A stretch of 64,000 bases of DNA, from contig DASPIZ010000020.1 of the NCBI GenBank assembly GCA_035628875.1, forward strand, positions 44,848-108,847, in the 5' to 3' direction. Shown here piece by piece: positions 52,017 through 62,265 of this stretch. This DNA comes from Ohtaekwangia sp035628875. GTDB lineage: Bacteria > Bacteroidota > Bacteroidia > Cytophagales > Cyclobacteriaceae. A program made the position numbers and the translations under genes. The notes under the pieces are model-generated. The model did no database searches, had not been told where the DNA came from, and was given only the letters and a program-made list of their open reading frames with translations. Each line of letters opens with the position of its first letter. The first letter of the stretch is position 1.

Positions 52017-54959
52017 ATGAAAGTGTCTGCTTCACATCCGTTTCAAATAATCTATTCGTTGTTCTTACACGAATATCTCGGATTCATTTTCGAATCATAT
52101 ATCGTTCATCTCGATGATAAGGGAAAGTTAACTTTTCAACATCAAAATATTTCGATCAAAAATGCCCGGGAATTTTCGCGAGGCCTTGACGAACGTGATT
52201 TTGAGTTAATCGAAATCATGGACTCCATGCATCAGGAGAATGTAGTGAAAAAGTTTTCGGCTAAATATATGAAGCCGGAAGAATTTTTCGCCAAAATTTA
52301 TGCTAAGTCGAAAGGCAATGAATTGTTGCAGGAGCAGATTGATGACTACATGGAAAAGCGAAGAGCAAAAATCCTGGAAAAGATAAAAGGAAAAAAACTT
52401 TTCGAAATGGGTAACGATGGTGAGCCAACCTGGAAACAGATTGAAGTACTTGAGCCGCGTGCATCCATTCAATTTCACTTTATGCGTTCGGCGAACCAAA
52501 CCAATTATTATCCCACCATTTTTTTCCAGGGAAAAAAAATTGAGTTGCCCAATCCGTCGGCTTACCTTGTGTGTAAGTACCCTGCGTGGATGGTACTGAA
52601 TGGTAAGTTGTATGGATTTGAAAAATATGTAGACGGTAAGAAATTAATTCCATTCTTTACCAAGAAGCATGTTGTAATTCCAAAGAATGTAGAAGAAACT
52701 TACTACAACCGCTTCATCGCACCCCTCATCGCTTCGTTTGATGATGTTGATGCGAAAGGATTTGAGATCAACAAAACAAATTACGATCCACATCCGGTGC
52801 TTACCTTATCGGAATTAAATACGGCACAGCAAAAGACAGCATCGTTATTCCACAACGGTAAAAGTGACGAAGACGACGGGAGCGACGAGTCTGGCAAAAT
52901 TGTTTTTGATTTGTCTTTTAAGTATGGGAAGCACCGCTTTCGTGGCGACAACATCGGGCCGGTAAATGTAACGATGGAAAAGCAGGGGGATGAATATGTT
53001 TTCCACCGGATAACGCGCAAAACGGATGAAGAAAAAAAATTCCTTCACACATTACAGAAATTAGGTTTGCCAACAAAGGGTTTCAGGGTCGCCATTCCAA
53101 AGTCGTGGGCCTTTTCGTGGCTCAATGAAAACCGTGTCAACCTGCTTAACCTCGGGTTTGAAGTGAGTCAGCCGGAAAGCCGGGATAAAAAATACTTTGT
53201 CGGCAAAGCCGTAATAGAAGTTGAGGTAAAAGAAAATCTCGATTGGTTTGACATCAATGCGAAGATAAAGTTCGGAGAATTTGAAATTCCATTTAAGGAG
53301 TTACGCAAGTTGATTATGCGTAAGAAGGTTGAATTCAAATTACCGAATGGTGAAATAGCCATCATACCGGAAGCATGGCTTGTAAAATATGCCGACCTGT
53401 TCGCCCTAAGCGAAACGGAAGGTGACCACGAGAAGCCGGTATTACGCAAGCATCATCTTAATCTTGTAAAAGAGCTTGAAGAAGGTAATCTTGCAAAGGT
53501 CCATCTGAGTGAAAAACTTCGTTCACTGAATTCTTTTAGCGGCATCAAAAATTATCCAATACCGGAAGGGTTCAAAGGAGAACTGCGGCCTTACCAGCGC
53601 GCTGGCTTTAACTGGCTGAGATTTTTGAATGAATACCGGTTAGGTGGTTGCCTTGCTGATGACATGGGGCTTGGTAAAACCGTGCAGACCTTAACCATGC
53701 TTCAGACAGAAAAAGAATCTGATGCAGGCGCTTCACTTTTAATTATGCCAACGTCTCTCATTTACAATTGGGAAATGGAGGCTGGAAAATTTACACCCGA
53801 GCTGAGAATATTAATCTACACGGGAACACTCCGTAATAAAGATATTTCGAGGTTTAAAAATTACGACCTGATCCTCACTTCGTATGGTATTGCCCGACTC
53901 GATGCGGAGCTGTTGAGCCAGTTTTATTTCAACTACATTATTCTGGATGAATCACAGGTTATTAAAAATCCTTCTTCGAATATTGCCAAAGCTGTACGTG
54001 AATTAAAATCACGACATAAGCTGGTACTCACAGGTACGCCGATAGAAAATACAACCATGGACCTGTGGTCGCAAATGTCATTTGTCAACCCGGGTATTCT
54101 TGGGCCACAAACCTATTTCAGAAACGAATATCAAAATCCGATTGAAAAGAAAAATGACGAGGCAAAATCCAGAAAACTTCATGCTGTAATTAAACCTTTT
54201 ATTCTGCGCCGCCACAAGTCGCAAGTAGCTACGGAGCTTCCTGAAAAAGTCGAGAACATTCAGTACTCAACGATGTCGCCAGAACAGGAAAAGAAATATG
54301 AACAGGTTAAATCGCTCTACCGTGAGAAGATTTTTAAGCTAATCGAATCGGAAGGGTTGGGTAGCAGCAGGTTCATACTTCTTGAAGGCTTAACGAAACT
54401 TCGTCAACTTGCCAATCACCCGCGCATGGTGGAGCAAGGGTATACCGGCGACTCCGGTAAAATGGAAGACATTACCCACATGCTGGAGAATGCACTTTCG
54501 GAAGGTCACAAGGTGTTGGTATTTAGTCAATTTGTAAAACACCTGGAGTTGGTACGGCAATATCTTAAGACGAACAAAATTGATTTTGCATACCTGGATG
54601 GATCAAGCATTGACCGGAAGGAACAGGTAGAACGTTTTAATAAAGATAAAAATCTTAAGGTATTCCTGATCTCGATTAAAGCTGGCGGACTTGGTTTGAA
54701 TTTAACGGAAGCAGATTACGTATTTATTCTTGATCCCTGGTGGAACCCGGCGGTAGAGGCGCAGGCAGTGGACCGTGCGCATCGCATTGGGCAAAAGAAA
54801 AAAGTTTTCACCTACAAATTCATCACGCGTAATACAGTAGAGGAAAAAATATTGTTGTTACAGCAGCGTAAGCTTCGCCTCACCTCTGATCTCATTACGA
54901 CGGAAGAAAGCTTTATGAAACAGCTGACACGCGAGGACATTGAACAAATGTTAATGTAA
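52017..54959 (+). CDS. SNF2-family (SWI2/SNF2) DNA-dependent ATPase
   Basis: A 980-residue protein. An N-terminal region of about 500 residues, which I do not assign, is followed by a SNF2 motor: the ATP loop ADDMGLGKTVQTL near residue 547, LILTSYGIARLDAELLSQFY, a DESQ box near 643, LTGTPIENTTMDLWSQM, then a helicase C-terminal with ISIKAGGLGLNLTEADYV and DRAHRIGQKKKV. Such ATPases move along DNA and remodel protein-DNA complexes, as RapA does with RNA polymerase. DESQ replaces the usual DEAH/DEGH. A single gene; role unknown. Confidence 0.9.
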   Translation: MKVSASHPFQIIYSLFLHEYLGFIFESYIVHLDDKGKLTFQHQNISIKNAREFSRGLDERDFELIEIMDSMHQENVVKKFSAKYMKPEEFFAKIYAKSKGNELLQEQIDDYMEKRRAKILEKIKGKKLFEMGNDGEPTWKQIEVLEPRASIQFHFMRSANQTNYYPTIFFQGKKIELPNPSAYLVCKYPAWMVLNGKLYGFEKYVDGKKLIPFFTKKHVVIPKNVEETYYNRFIAPLIASFDDVDAKGFEINKTNYDPHPVLTLSELNTAQQKTASLFHNGKSDEDDGSDESGKIVFDLSFKYGKHRFRGDNIGPVNVTMEKQGDEYVFHRITRKTDEEKKFLHTLQKLGLPTKGFRVAIPKSWAFSWLNENRVNLLNLGFEVSQPESRDKKYFVGKAVIEVEVKENLDWFDINAKIKFGEFEIPFKELRKLIMRKKVEFKLPNGEIAIIPEAWLVKYADLFALSETEGDHEKPVLRKHHLNLVKELEEGNLAKVHLSEKLRSLNSFSGIKNYPIPEGFKGELRPYQRAGFNWLRFLNEYRLGGCLADDMGLGKTVQTLTMLQTEKESDAGASLLIMPTSLIYNWEMEAGKFTPELRILIYTGTLRNKDISRFKNYDLILTSYGIARLDAELLSQFYFNYIILDESQVIKNPSSNIAKAVRELKSRHKLVLTGTPIENTTMDLWSQMSFVNPGILGPQTYFRNEYQNPIEKKNDEAKSRKLHAVIKPFILRRHKSQVATELPEKVENIQYSTMSPEQEKKYEQVKSLYREKIFKLIESEGLGSSRFILLEGLTKLRQLANHPRMVEQGYTGDSGKMEDITHMLENALSEGHKVLVFSQFVKHLELVRQYLKTNKIDFAYLDGSSIDRKEQVERFNKDKNLKVFLISIKAGGLGLNLTEADYVFILDPWWNPAVEAQAVDRAHRIGQKKKVFTYKFITRNTVEEKILLLQQRKLRLTSDLITTEESFMKQLTREDIEQMLM

Positions 54960-54974
54960 CCTTAGTATTTAATC

Positions 54975-55835
54975 TTAATATTTAATTCCCTTAATGTGTC
55001 TTCTCTTCCAACGTCTGTGTGTCCATAACCACCCCGCAGGATTTTCCCTGATCAGTTTTTCCACTTCAGCTGCATAAGTTTTAATTATAGACACATCCCC
55101 TTTTGGATAGGGAGGTTCTGCAATCTTTATAAAGGTTGCTTCATAATATCCACGCTTGATCTTTTTCACACCCGCAAATACAACAGGGTATTGTGTAAGT
55201 AAGGCAAGTTGATTTGCTCCCTGAAAAAAAACGGTTTCTTGTCCCATAAAATGCAGAGGAAATTTTTTGTCGCGCTTAAGACCCGGATATTGGTCTGCGA
55301 TAATGGCGACACCGCGGAGGATTCCTTTTCTTCTGATTACTTCTCGTGCAACATCATCTCGTTTTATGGGATAGGCACCAAAACGCGTCCGGCATTTTAG
55401 TAGAAAGGCATTAAAGAATGAAAGGTGTAAAGGTTGATAAACAAAATCAATTGGAACGGGTAACGAGAAATTTCCGGCAGCTAACAACCATTCCCAATTG
55501 AACTGATGCGCGGCGAGCATGAGAACAGGAGTTTGTTCATCTTTATAGTGCTGGATGATTTCCTGATTCCTGAAAACCATTCGTTGTGACAAAAAAGTCT
55601 CAGTCATAGTCAGGAGTTTTAAAGTTTCGACGGCGTAATCACACAGGTTGATATAAAATTCTTTTTCTATCTGGATTAGTTCACGTCGGGATTTGCCGGG
55701 AAAAGAAGTCTCAAGGTTTTTTCGAACGAGTTGCCTGCGATAACGGATAATATAATAGACGACAACAAAAAGAAAGTCAGCCAGTAGATAAAGTGCTCCC
55801 AAAGGTAACCAGGAAATAAGGCGAAGAAAAATCAT
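54975..55835 (-). CDS. LpxL/HtrB-like lysophospholipid acyltransferase
   Basis: A 286-residue protein with an N-terminal membrane anchor (about residues 5-30) and an acyltransferase domain. The HX4(D/E) motif is AAHQFNWEWLLA, with His and Glu, and the CRTRFGAYPIKRDDVAREVI and VVFAGVKKI blocks fit the lipid A late acyltransferase group, which adds the secondary acyl chain to lipid A. No other lpx gene lies near. The gene converges on the SNF2 gene (15-base gap). Whether lipid A or another lipid is the acceptor cannot be decided. Confidence 0.85.
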   Translation of the reverse strand: MIFLRLISWLPLGALYLLADFLFVVVYYIIRYRRQLVRKNLETSFPGKSRRELIQIEKEFYINLCDYAVETLKLLTMTETFLSQRMVFRNQEIIQHYKDEQTPVLMLAAHQFNWEWLLAAGNFSLPVPIDFVYQPLHLSFFNAFLLKCRTRFGAYPIKRDDVAREVIRRKGILRGVAIIADQYPGLKRDKKFPLHFMGQETVFFQGANQLALLTQYPVVFAGVKKIKRGYYEATFIKIAEPPYPKGDVSIIKTYAAEVEKLIRENPAGWLWTHRRWKRRHIKGIKY

Positions 55836-55927
55836 CAGTCTGCGCTTTGGTCGCGAAGTTAGTGAAGTTTGTTATTTTTGATAAGGCAACGAAGCGCGAT
55901 CCTGCGCATTCTTATATTTTTACATCT

Positions 55928-56734
55928 ATGAAAGACAAAATCGTGATTATAACGGGCGGATCATCGGGTATTGGTAAAGCGATGGCCGAAAAATTTGGCC
56001 GGGAAGGATCAAAGATACTGATAACCGGCCGTAACCTGGTTGAGTTGGATCATACCGTAAAAGAACTTCAGGATAAGGGCATTAGCATTGTTGGCATGCA
56101 GGCCGATGTGAGTATAGAGGAAGACAATAAACGTATGGCAGCGGCGGCGATAGCGAAATATGGAACCATAGATATACTGATCAACAACGCAGGAATTTCC
56201 ATGCGTGCGTTATTTTCGGAAGTGGATCTTGATGTTGTTAAAAAAGTGATGGATATAAATTTTTACGGCGTATTATATGCAACCAAGTATTGTCTTCCTG
56301 AAATCACGAAGAACAAAGGATCGGTGATTGGCATTTCATCGATTGCAGGTTACCGTGGCTTGCCAGGCCGGACAGGATATTCCGCATCAAAATTTGCACT
56401 TAATGGATTTCTGGAAGTGCTTCGTACGGAGTTACTGAAGACAGGTGTACATGTGCTTACGGCGTGTCCCGGGTTTACCGCATCCAACATCCGTAAGCGC
56501 TCGCTCACGAAAGATGGAAACCAGCAGGGAGAATCGCCCCGACAGGAAGAGAAAATGATGACTGCTGAGGAATGTGCTGATCACATTTACAACGCAACCC
56601 TTAAGCGCAAACGAACATTGATCCTCACTGCGCAGGGAAAGATGGCCGTTTTTCTGAATAAATGGTTACCGGGATTCGCCGATAAAATGGTGTACAACAT
56701 TATGGCAAAAGAAGCGAATGCGCCCATCAAGTAA
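55928..56734 (+). CDS. Short-chain dehydrogenase/reductase
   Basis: A 268-residue SDR-fold oxidoreductase. The cofactor loop is TGGSSGIGKAMA (9-20), the NNAG motif is LINNAGISM (about 86-94), and the catalytic set is Ser in GISSIAGY with Tyr and Lys in YSASKFAL. The NxxGxxY context and basic GRNL after the first strand favour NADP(H). ATG 55928 is chosen since the Rossmann fold begins just after it. A TATTTTTG -7-like element (55873-55880) lies upstream. Substrate unknown. Confidence 0.9.
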   Translation: MKDKIVIITGGSSGIGKAMAEKFGREGSKILITGRNLVELDHTVKELQDKGISIVGMQADVSIEEDNKRMAAAAIAKYGTIDILINNAGISMRALFSEVDLDVVKKVMDINFYGVLYATKYCLPEITKNKGSVIGISSIAGYRGLPGRTGYSASKFALNGFLEVLRTELLKTGVHVLTACPGFTASNIRKRSLTKDGNQQGESPRQEEKMMTAEECADHIYNATLKRKRTLILTAQGKMAVFLNKWLPGFADKMVYNIMAKEANAPIK

Positions 56735-56798
56735 TACCGCTAAATGTCGGATCACGTAGAGACCAGGACTTCCCTTATTTATTGATCAAACTATCACG

Positions 56799-58709
56799 TT
56801 AGGTCTTGTTCAAGAACACAAGCTTAGTGTTATCTGCTTTATTTATCTTTTTATAAAAATCAATCAAGTCAGGATAGGCTTCCGCGGGATACGTTCCTTT
56901 CCTCATCAATAGTTTACGGGTATACAATACTTTTCCCTGGTCTAATGTGAATGCAGCCTCGTATTCCCCAAATTTGGATGTGATCTTAATGGCTTCTGGA
57001 AGAAACTCAGGATAGATTTCTTCAGGTACGAGGTATTGGATGGTATCGTAGTCTGTGAATGCAGTTCTTAACGATACACCTTGTTTTCTGTTCTCTACTT
57101 TTTCAGGGATGAATGTAGAACGATTCATGAGGTTTGGTGTGAGGAACAGTCGTTTTCCACTTACCGTTGAGAAACGATTTAAAGTAAGATCAAGATCAAC
57201 GGTGGCAACCGGAATTTTATCCTTCCTGTTGGTCATGGTAAAAGCGGTTACATCAAAAGAAGGGATTTGTGTATTCTCTCTGATCCATTTTTGCTGATCA
57301 TCAAAATTGTTACCCAACACGCGATGTAATCCATCATTTTCATATTGTATCCCTTTGTAGCGTGTTTTTACTTTAGCTTTTGCATTCCCGTTCATTTCAA
57401 CCTTCACTGTTGCCGTACGTGACTGGATGTTGTGGTTTTCGAGATACACCGGTGTGGTTACCACCTTCGCACCTTTTTCTGTAATAGCAAGTGCTTTTCT
57501 GTTCCCGGTAAACGACCCCATGTATCCAAAAGGATTCGTCTGACTGGTGCATTCAAGCCAAACAGTATCGGCTCCGTTGGGTACACACACAATGGCATGA
57601 TTAAATTGAGAGCTTGGAAAGCCGGTATTTAGTGGGGGTGGATTTTTACCAGCATTCACTAAAACATAATGGGATTTTATTCCGATTACATCTAACATGG
57701 AAACCATGTAGTTTGATAATGCTTTACAATCTCCGTAGCCGTTCTGATCTACGATAGACGCTTCGAAAGGTTGAAAACCGCCGATGCCAAGCTGTATACT
57801 GACATACCGCGTTTTGTTTTGCATGTACTCGTATATGGCTTTAATTTTTTCTTCTTTACCTGCCAGCGGAGAAGTGAGATCGACTATTTTCTTTTTCGTT
57901 TCTTCCGGCAGGATATTCCGATCTTTATTAAGTTGATGAATCCATTGACCAAATTCATTCCAGGTATCCATTTTACCACCATAGCCATCGAATTCAAAAA
58001 CACTTGGTGCGGCATAAATGATCGGAATTTGTTCTGCCAACGGACCTCCGTAGGGTTCAAATTTTATGGGTTTTACATTGCTGAATTTCCAGGACATCGA
58101 CTCCAGGTTGTCTTCTAACGACGTGATCACTGGTTTTTCAACTATGTTGTTTGTGCGGTACTTTGGCTGAAGCTCTTTTGGATATATGATCGAATACTCC
58201 GATTGCTCAACAGCGGATTTTTCTTCCTGCAATACAGCAAAGCTTGGGATGAAAAACAGGTACTTATATTCCACTTCATATTCAAACTCGACAGTATAGG
58301 GATAAGATCCGTATCGCAAGTCAAGTGCTTTTAACCTGTTATCACTATATAATGAAAATCCATCGTAGGCAGCCTGATCATAAATTTCACTTGATTTAAG
58401 TCTCTTAAGGAGTATGCCATTCGCATCGTAAATCGCTGCTTTGATCGACGTGATTTTACTGAGTTTATCATAACCAATTATTTCGCGGCCGTGATCTTTA
58501 CCGTTTGCATTTAATATCGTGATGGCTTTAAAGACATAATGAGAAGCCTTACTCTTAGAAATAATTTTAAACACAGAACGATCAACCCGCCAAACCACAT
58601 TCGCATCTGCTCTTAATTCAGCCGGGATTGCGCTTACCGGATATTTAGGCGAATCTTTTCCGATCGCCATCATTGGTACGAAGATTAACGCCAATATGAA
58701 TTTATACAT
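56799..58709 (-). CDS. DUF3857 and transglutaminase-like domain protein, intact triad
   Basis: A 636-residue exported protein with signal peptide ending MMAIGK (about residue 18). An N-terminal DUF3857 beta-domain (about 40-250) comes first, then a transglutaminase-like domain with the catalytic cysteine near 328 in GYGDCKALSNYM, the histidine in QFNHAIVCV and an acidic third residue in TVWLECTSQ, so hydrolase or crosslinking activity is possible. A C-terminal DUF2569/DUF3858-like beta region follows. It lies two bases after the other DUF3857 gene, so the two form an operon and may act as a pair on the cell surface or in the periplasm. Confidence 0.82.
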   Translation of the reverse strand: MYKFILALIFVPMMAIGKDSPKYPVSAIPAELRADANVVWRVDRSVFKIISKSKASHYVFKAITILNANGKDHGREIIGYDKLSKITSIKAAIYDANGILLKRLKSSEIYDQAAYDGFSLYSDNRLKALDLRYGSYPYTVEFEYEVEYKYLFFIPSFAVLQEEKSAVEQSEYSIIYPKELQPKYRTNNIVEKPVITSLEDNLESMSWKFSNVKPIKFEPYGGPLAEQIPIIYAAPSVFEFDGYGGKMDTWNEFGQWIHQLNKDRNILPEETKKKIVDLTSPLAGKEEKIKAIYEYMQNKTRYVSIQLGIGGFQPFEASIVDQNGYGDCKALSNYMVSMLDVIGIKSHYVLVNAGKNPPPLNTGFPSSQFNHAIVCVPNGADTVWLECTSQTNPFGYMGSFTGNRKALAITEKGAKVVTTPVYLENHNIQSRTATVKVEMNGNAKAKVKTRYKGIQYENDGLHRVLGNNFDDQQKWIRENTQIPSFDVTAFTMTNRKDKIPVATVDLDLTLNRFSTVSGKRLFLTPNLMNRSTFIPEKVENRKQGVSLRTAFTDYDTIQYLVPEEIYPEFLPEAIKITSKFGEYEAAFTLDQGKVLYTRKLLMRKGTYPAEAYPDLIDFYKKINKADNTKLVFLNKT

Positions 58710-58711
58710 CG

Positions 58712-60652
58712 TTATTGTTTTTTCTTTAAAACGATCTGTTCTGTCTGTTTAGCGACAACCTGGTTGTAAAATTCACGCAGGTTTGGATAATCCGTTTGTA
58801 TAAAGAGACTTTTGTTGATCTGAAAGCTACTCATCACATTAATGGTGTTGCCTGTGCTGGTAACCGAGTATGCAAACTTTGCGGCATTACCAGGAAGCAT
58901 GATTACTTTCTGCTTTGGTAGTTCCTCAACCTCGTATCCATCCGGAATAACAATTTTACACAAATACATTTTCTCCTGTGGATTGCCAAAATCTACAGGG
59001 TATTCACGCTTTTCTGTTTTAAAGGGATTTTCATCAAGTTGTCCTGTAATGATCGGATTGATGTACATGGCGTTTCCAGCTACCGAAACATTTTCGTTGA
59101 TGACCACTTCATGCTTTTCTTTTGCCGGCTTATCGATTTCTTTCAGGTTTTCGAAAGTGCAATTGGTCAACTCCCACGATCTGCCTTCATAAAATTCTTT
59201 CTTGTAGGAATCTTCACCTTTTTCAAAAAGAAGATCGCGCATAGCGCATGCGTCATATCCGTCATGGACGTAATCCAGTTTTCCTGCCAACACGCCCTCC
59301 GGGTCCAATGACAAATCAGCACTTATGATCGTTTTTGATTTTCCTGCGGCTTCCAGGTCAATCCAGCCATGATTTGTTTTAGAGATCACCAAACCTTGCC
59401 CATTTAAACATCTTTCGGGTAATAAATTCATGGGAAGATGTTTTTCCGTGGCATCTAGGAGTATCGTTTTTCCATCAAGCCAAACACCACAAATCACATA
59501 GTTGAACTGACGTTCCATAGGATATGTTTGACGCACAAAACCATGGTCGCGCGTGCTTACTAAAACCATGTCAACAAGAAACCCGGCCTTTTCGAGCATC
59601 GACCCAAGAATAAAATTGATATCTGCAGCAGATCCTTTTTTCAGTTCCAGAATCTTTTTCAGATTGTCCGGGTATTTGTCTTCGACACCATCCCATTCTA
59701 CATTTTGTTTTACATAATGATAAATGGCCTTTATTTTTTCGTGTGGATCTGTTAGCCCTGCCGTTGCTTCTTCGGTATATTTTTTCAAGAATCCACTACC
59801 GCGCACAACACCTCCAAAGTCTTCATGTTCAACGAGCGTTTTATTGAGCTTTTCCCATGAGCCCATAATATCCTGCACCATCTGTCCGGGAAAGGTAACG
59901 GTTGACAGGGCAAAATTTATTTTGCTTATATAATCTTCTTCGCTCGTCATATAGGGTTCTTCCTTGAAGGCGGGAACCGAGGTTGACGTCCAATGGTGTG
60001 CCTGTGCCTGGAAATCGGGCATGTTCTTGGGTTTTACTTCATAGCTTACGCCGATGTAACCTTGCATGTATTTCTGGTATCTGAAAAAATCAGGGATAAA
60101 TGCCCAAAATTCACTGTGACGCGTAGGTATAGTACTTTGAAATTTCCAATTGGGAAACATACTGTAGTATGGTGAAGAAACAGTATAGGTGTATTCTATG
60201 ACAGATCCCTCTTTAACATTTGGAAGTGTAAACTTCTGAACATTATAATTCTTGTTAAATTTTTCTTTGAAGACACCATCTTTATCCATTTTGGTTTCAA
60301 CAATTTTTCCATTTTCAAAGTTGTATGTCACGGCTTTCAGACCGCTCACCCGTTCTTCATCGGACCCACCGTGATACAGTAAAATAGAAGCGTTTGCCCA
60401 GTCCAGTCCATCTTTTGTTAAAATTTTGACCCGCACATGACGTTCAAATTTCATTACCGCACTTGATGCCGTAAAACTTAATCCGGCTTCTCCATAGTCA
60501 GCTAAAATAACGGCTGCAGCAGAAGTATCTGCATCGTATTTTTTCATCGTCATATCTTCCATGGGAATTGTTCCGAATTTTATCGGAGCCTTCTGAGCAA
60601 AACTATATTGCACAACAAATGCCAATAAAAGGCAAAGGGGTAAGCGTTTCAT
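58712..60652 (-). CDS. DUF3857 and transglutaminase-like domain protein, active-site residues lost
   Basis: A 646-residue exported paralogue of the following gene, signal peptide ending YSFAQ. The DUF3857 part is followed by a transglutaminase-like domain, but the cysteine position reads KKGSAADINFILG (near 342), with alanine, and the histidine position reads QFNYVICGV with Tyr. Only the ILLDATE acidic residue is kept. It is therefore probably not an enzyme but a regulator or partner of its sister. I recall similar cysteine-less copies in other Bacteroidota. First gene of the pair, upstream of the intact one. Confidence 0.82.
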   Translation of the reverse strand: MKRLPLCLLLAFVVQYSFAQKAPIKFGTIPMEDMTMKKYDADTSAAAVILADYGEAGLSFTASSAVMKFERHVRVKILTKDGLDWANASILLYHGGSDEERVSGLKAVTYNFENGKIVETKMDKDGVFKEKFNKNYNVQKFTLPNVKEGSVIEYTYTVSSPYYSMFPNWKFQSTIPTRHSEFWAFIPDFFRYQKYMQGYIGVSYEVKPKNMPDFQAQAHHWTSTSVPAFKEEPYMTSEEDYISKINFALSTVTFPGQMVQDIMGSWEKLNKTLVEHEDFGGVVRGSGFLKKYTEEATAGLTDPHEKIKAIYHYVKQNVEWDGVEDKYPDNLKKILELKKGSAADINFILGSMLEKAGFLVDMVLVSTRDHGFVRQTYPMERQFNYVICGVWLDGKTILLDATEKHLPMNLLPERCLNGQGLVISKTNHGWIDLEAAGKSKTIISADLSLDPEGVLAGKLDYVHDGYDACAMRDLLFEKGEDSYKKEFYEGRSWELTNCTFENLKEIDKPAKEKHEVVINENVSVAGNAMYINPIITGQLDENPFKTEKREYPVDFGNPQEKMYLCKIVIPDGYEVEELPKQKVIMLPGNAAKFAYSVTSTGNTINVMSSFQINKSLFIQTDYPNLREFYNQVVAKQTEQIVLKKKQ

Positions 60653-60764
60653 ACACCGGTTTCTTTAAGTTAGGACCGGCAAGATAATTATATTTTAACT
60701 TAACTGGAATGGAATATTTCAAATCCTTCGATAGTTACTTTATTTGCACTAAAATCAAAACATT

Positions 60765-62138
60765 TTGGCTAAGTCAAAAACCACGTTTTTCTGTCAGTCA
60801 TGCGGATATGAATCAGCAAAATGGTTGGGCAAGTGCCCATCCTGCAATGCCTGGAATACATTTGTAGAGGAAGTATTTACAAAACAGGAAACTACAAAAG
60901 CAGCATGGCAGCAGGAATCTGGTCGTGTTCGCAATTCAAAACCAAAAACGCTGGACGAAGTAGAGTCAAGTCCTGAGTACAGAATCAACGCAAAGGATAA
61001 TGAACTCAACCGTGTTTTAGGTGGTGGCATTGTACCTGGTTCGTTGGTTCTCATCGGCGGCGAACCCGGCATTGGTAAGTCAACGCTGTTGTTGCAGGTA
61101 GGCCTGCAGTTGCAGGAAAGAAAAGTGTTGTATGTGTCGGGTGAGGAGAGTGATCAACAAATTAAGATGCGTGCTGAACGAATCGGTTATTCATCTCCGA
61201 ATTTTTTTATTCACACCGAAACAAACACCAATAATATTTTTTCTGGCATCGCATCATTACAACCTGATATTGTCATTATTGATTCCATTCAAACCCTTTT
61301 TTCTCCTGCATTAGATTCAACTCCAGGAAGTATTGGCCAGGTTCGTCAGTGTGCCGGTGAATTAATGAAGTACGCCAAAGAAACAGACACTCCTGTTATG
61401 CTGATCGGACACATCACCAAAGATGGTATGTTAGCCGGACCAAAAGTATTGGAGCACATGGTGGATACTGTGCTGCAATTTGAAGGTGATCGTCATCTTG
61501 CATACCGCATTCTTCGTACTACTAAAAATCGCTTTGGGTCTACTGCGGAAATTGGCATCTATGAAATGTTAGGCACAGGGTTGCGTGAAGTGTCCAATCC
61601 TTCCGAAATACTGATTTCACAAAAGGATGCACATTTGAGTGGTGTTACGATTGGCGCAACCATTGAAGGCAATCGTCCTCTTTTAATTGAGATACAATCG
61701 CTGGTGAGTCCGGCTTCGTATGGCACGCCGCAACGTACCCCTACCGGTTTTGATCAGAAACGATTGAATATGTTACTGGCTGTATTGGAAAAACGATGTG
61801 GATTTAAAATGGGCACCCAAGATGTTTTTCTAAATATGGCTGGCGGTATAAAGGTGGAAGATCCGGCGATCGATCTGGCTGTTTGTATCTCCATTATTTC
61901 TTCGCTTGAGGAAATGCCGGTTTCAGATAAGATTTGTTTCGCTGCGGAAATCGGATTAGGCGGTGAATTACGAACTGTAAACAAAATTGAACAGCGGATC
62001 TCTGAAGCCGAAAAGCTGGGATTTGAAGAAGTTATTATTTCACGATACAACCAGCGATCGGTGGAAGGTAAGAATGCGAAGATCAGGGTAAAAGCTTTTG
62101 GTAAACTGAATGAGGTTTTTGAAGATCTCTTTGGTTAA
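60765..62138 (+). CDS. radA: DNA repair protein RadA
   Basis: A 457-residue RecA-like ATPase that extends heteroduplex DNA in homologous recombination. A zinc finger uses Cys10, Cys13, Cys24 and Cys27; the Walker A motif is LIGGEPGIGKSTLL around 97-110, and the RadA-specific KNRFGSTAEIGIYEM is present, then a Lon-protease-like C-terminal with AEIGLGGELR. It starts with TTG. Divergent to the DUF3857 operon, and single. Confidence 0.96.
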   Translation: MAKSKTTFFCQSCGYESAKWLGKCPSCNAWNTFVEEVFTKQETTKAAWQQESGRVRNSKPKTLDEVESSPEYRINAKDNELNRVLGGGIVPGSLVLIGGEPGIGKSTLLLQVGLQLQERKVLYVSGEESDQQIKMRAERIGYSSPNFFIHTETNTNNIFSGIASLQPDIVIIDSIQTLFSPALDSTPGSIGQVRQCAGELMKYAKETDTPVMLIGHITKDGMLAGPKVLEHMVDTVLQFEGDRHLAYRILRTTKNRFGSTAEIGIYEMLGTGLREVSNPSEILISQKDAHLSGVTIGATIEGNRPLLIEIQSLVSPASYGTPQRTPTGFDQKRLNMLLAVLEKRCGFKMGTQDVFLNMAGGIKVEDPAIDLAVCISIISSLEEMPVSDKICFAAEIGLGGELRTVNKIEQRISEAEKLGFEEVIISRYNQRSVEGKNAKIRVKAFGKLNEVFEDLFG

Positions 62139-62265
62139 CAGATCAAAGGCTAAGGCGTCAGCCCGAACGGTTTTTATGCAACCTGCTTCATAGGTTATCT
62201 ACCGGCATTGCGTATAATATTTCTGCTCACTGGTATATCGTTAACAGAATCGGCTAATTTGCATC

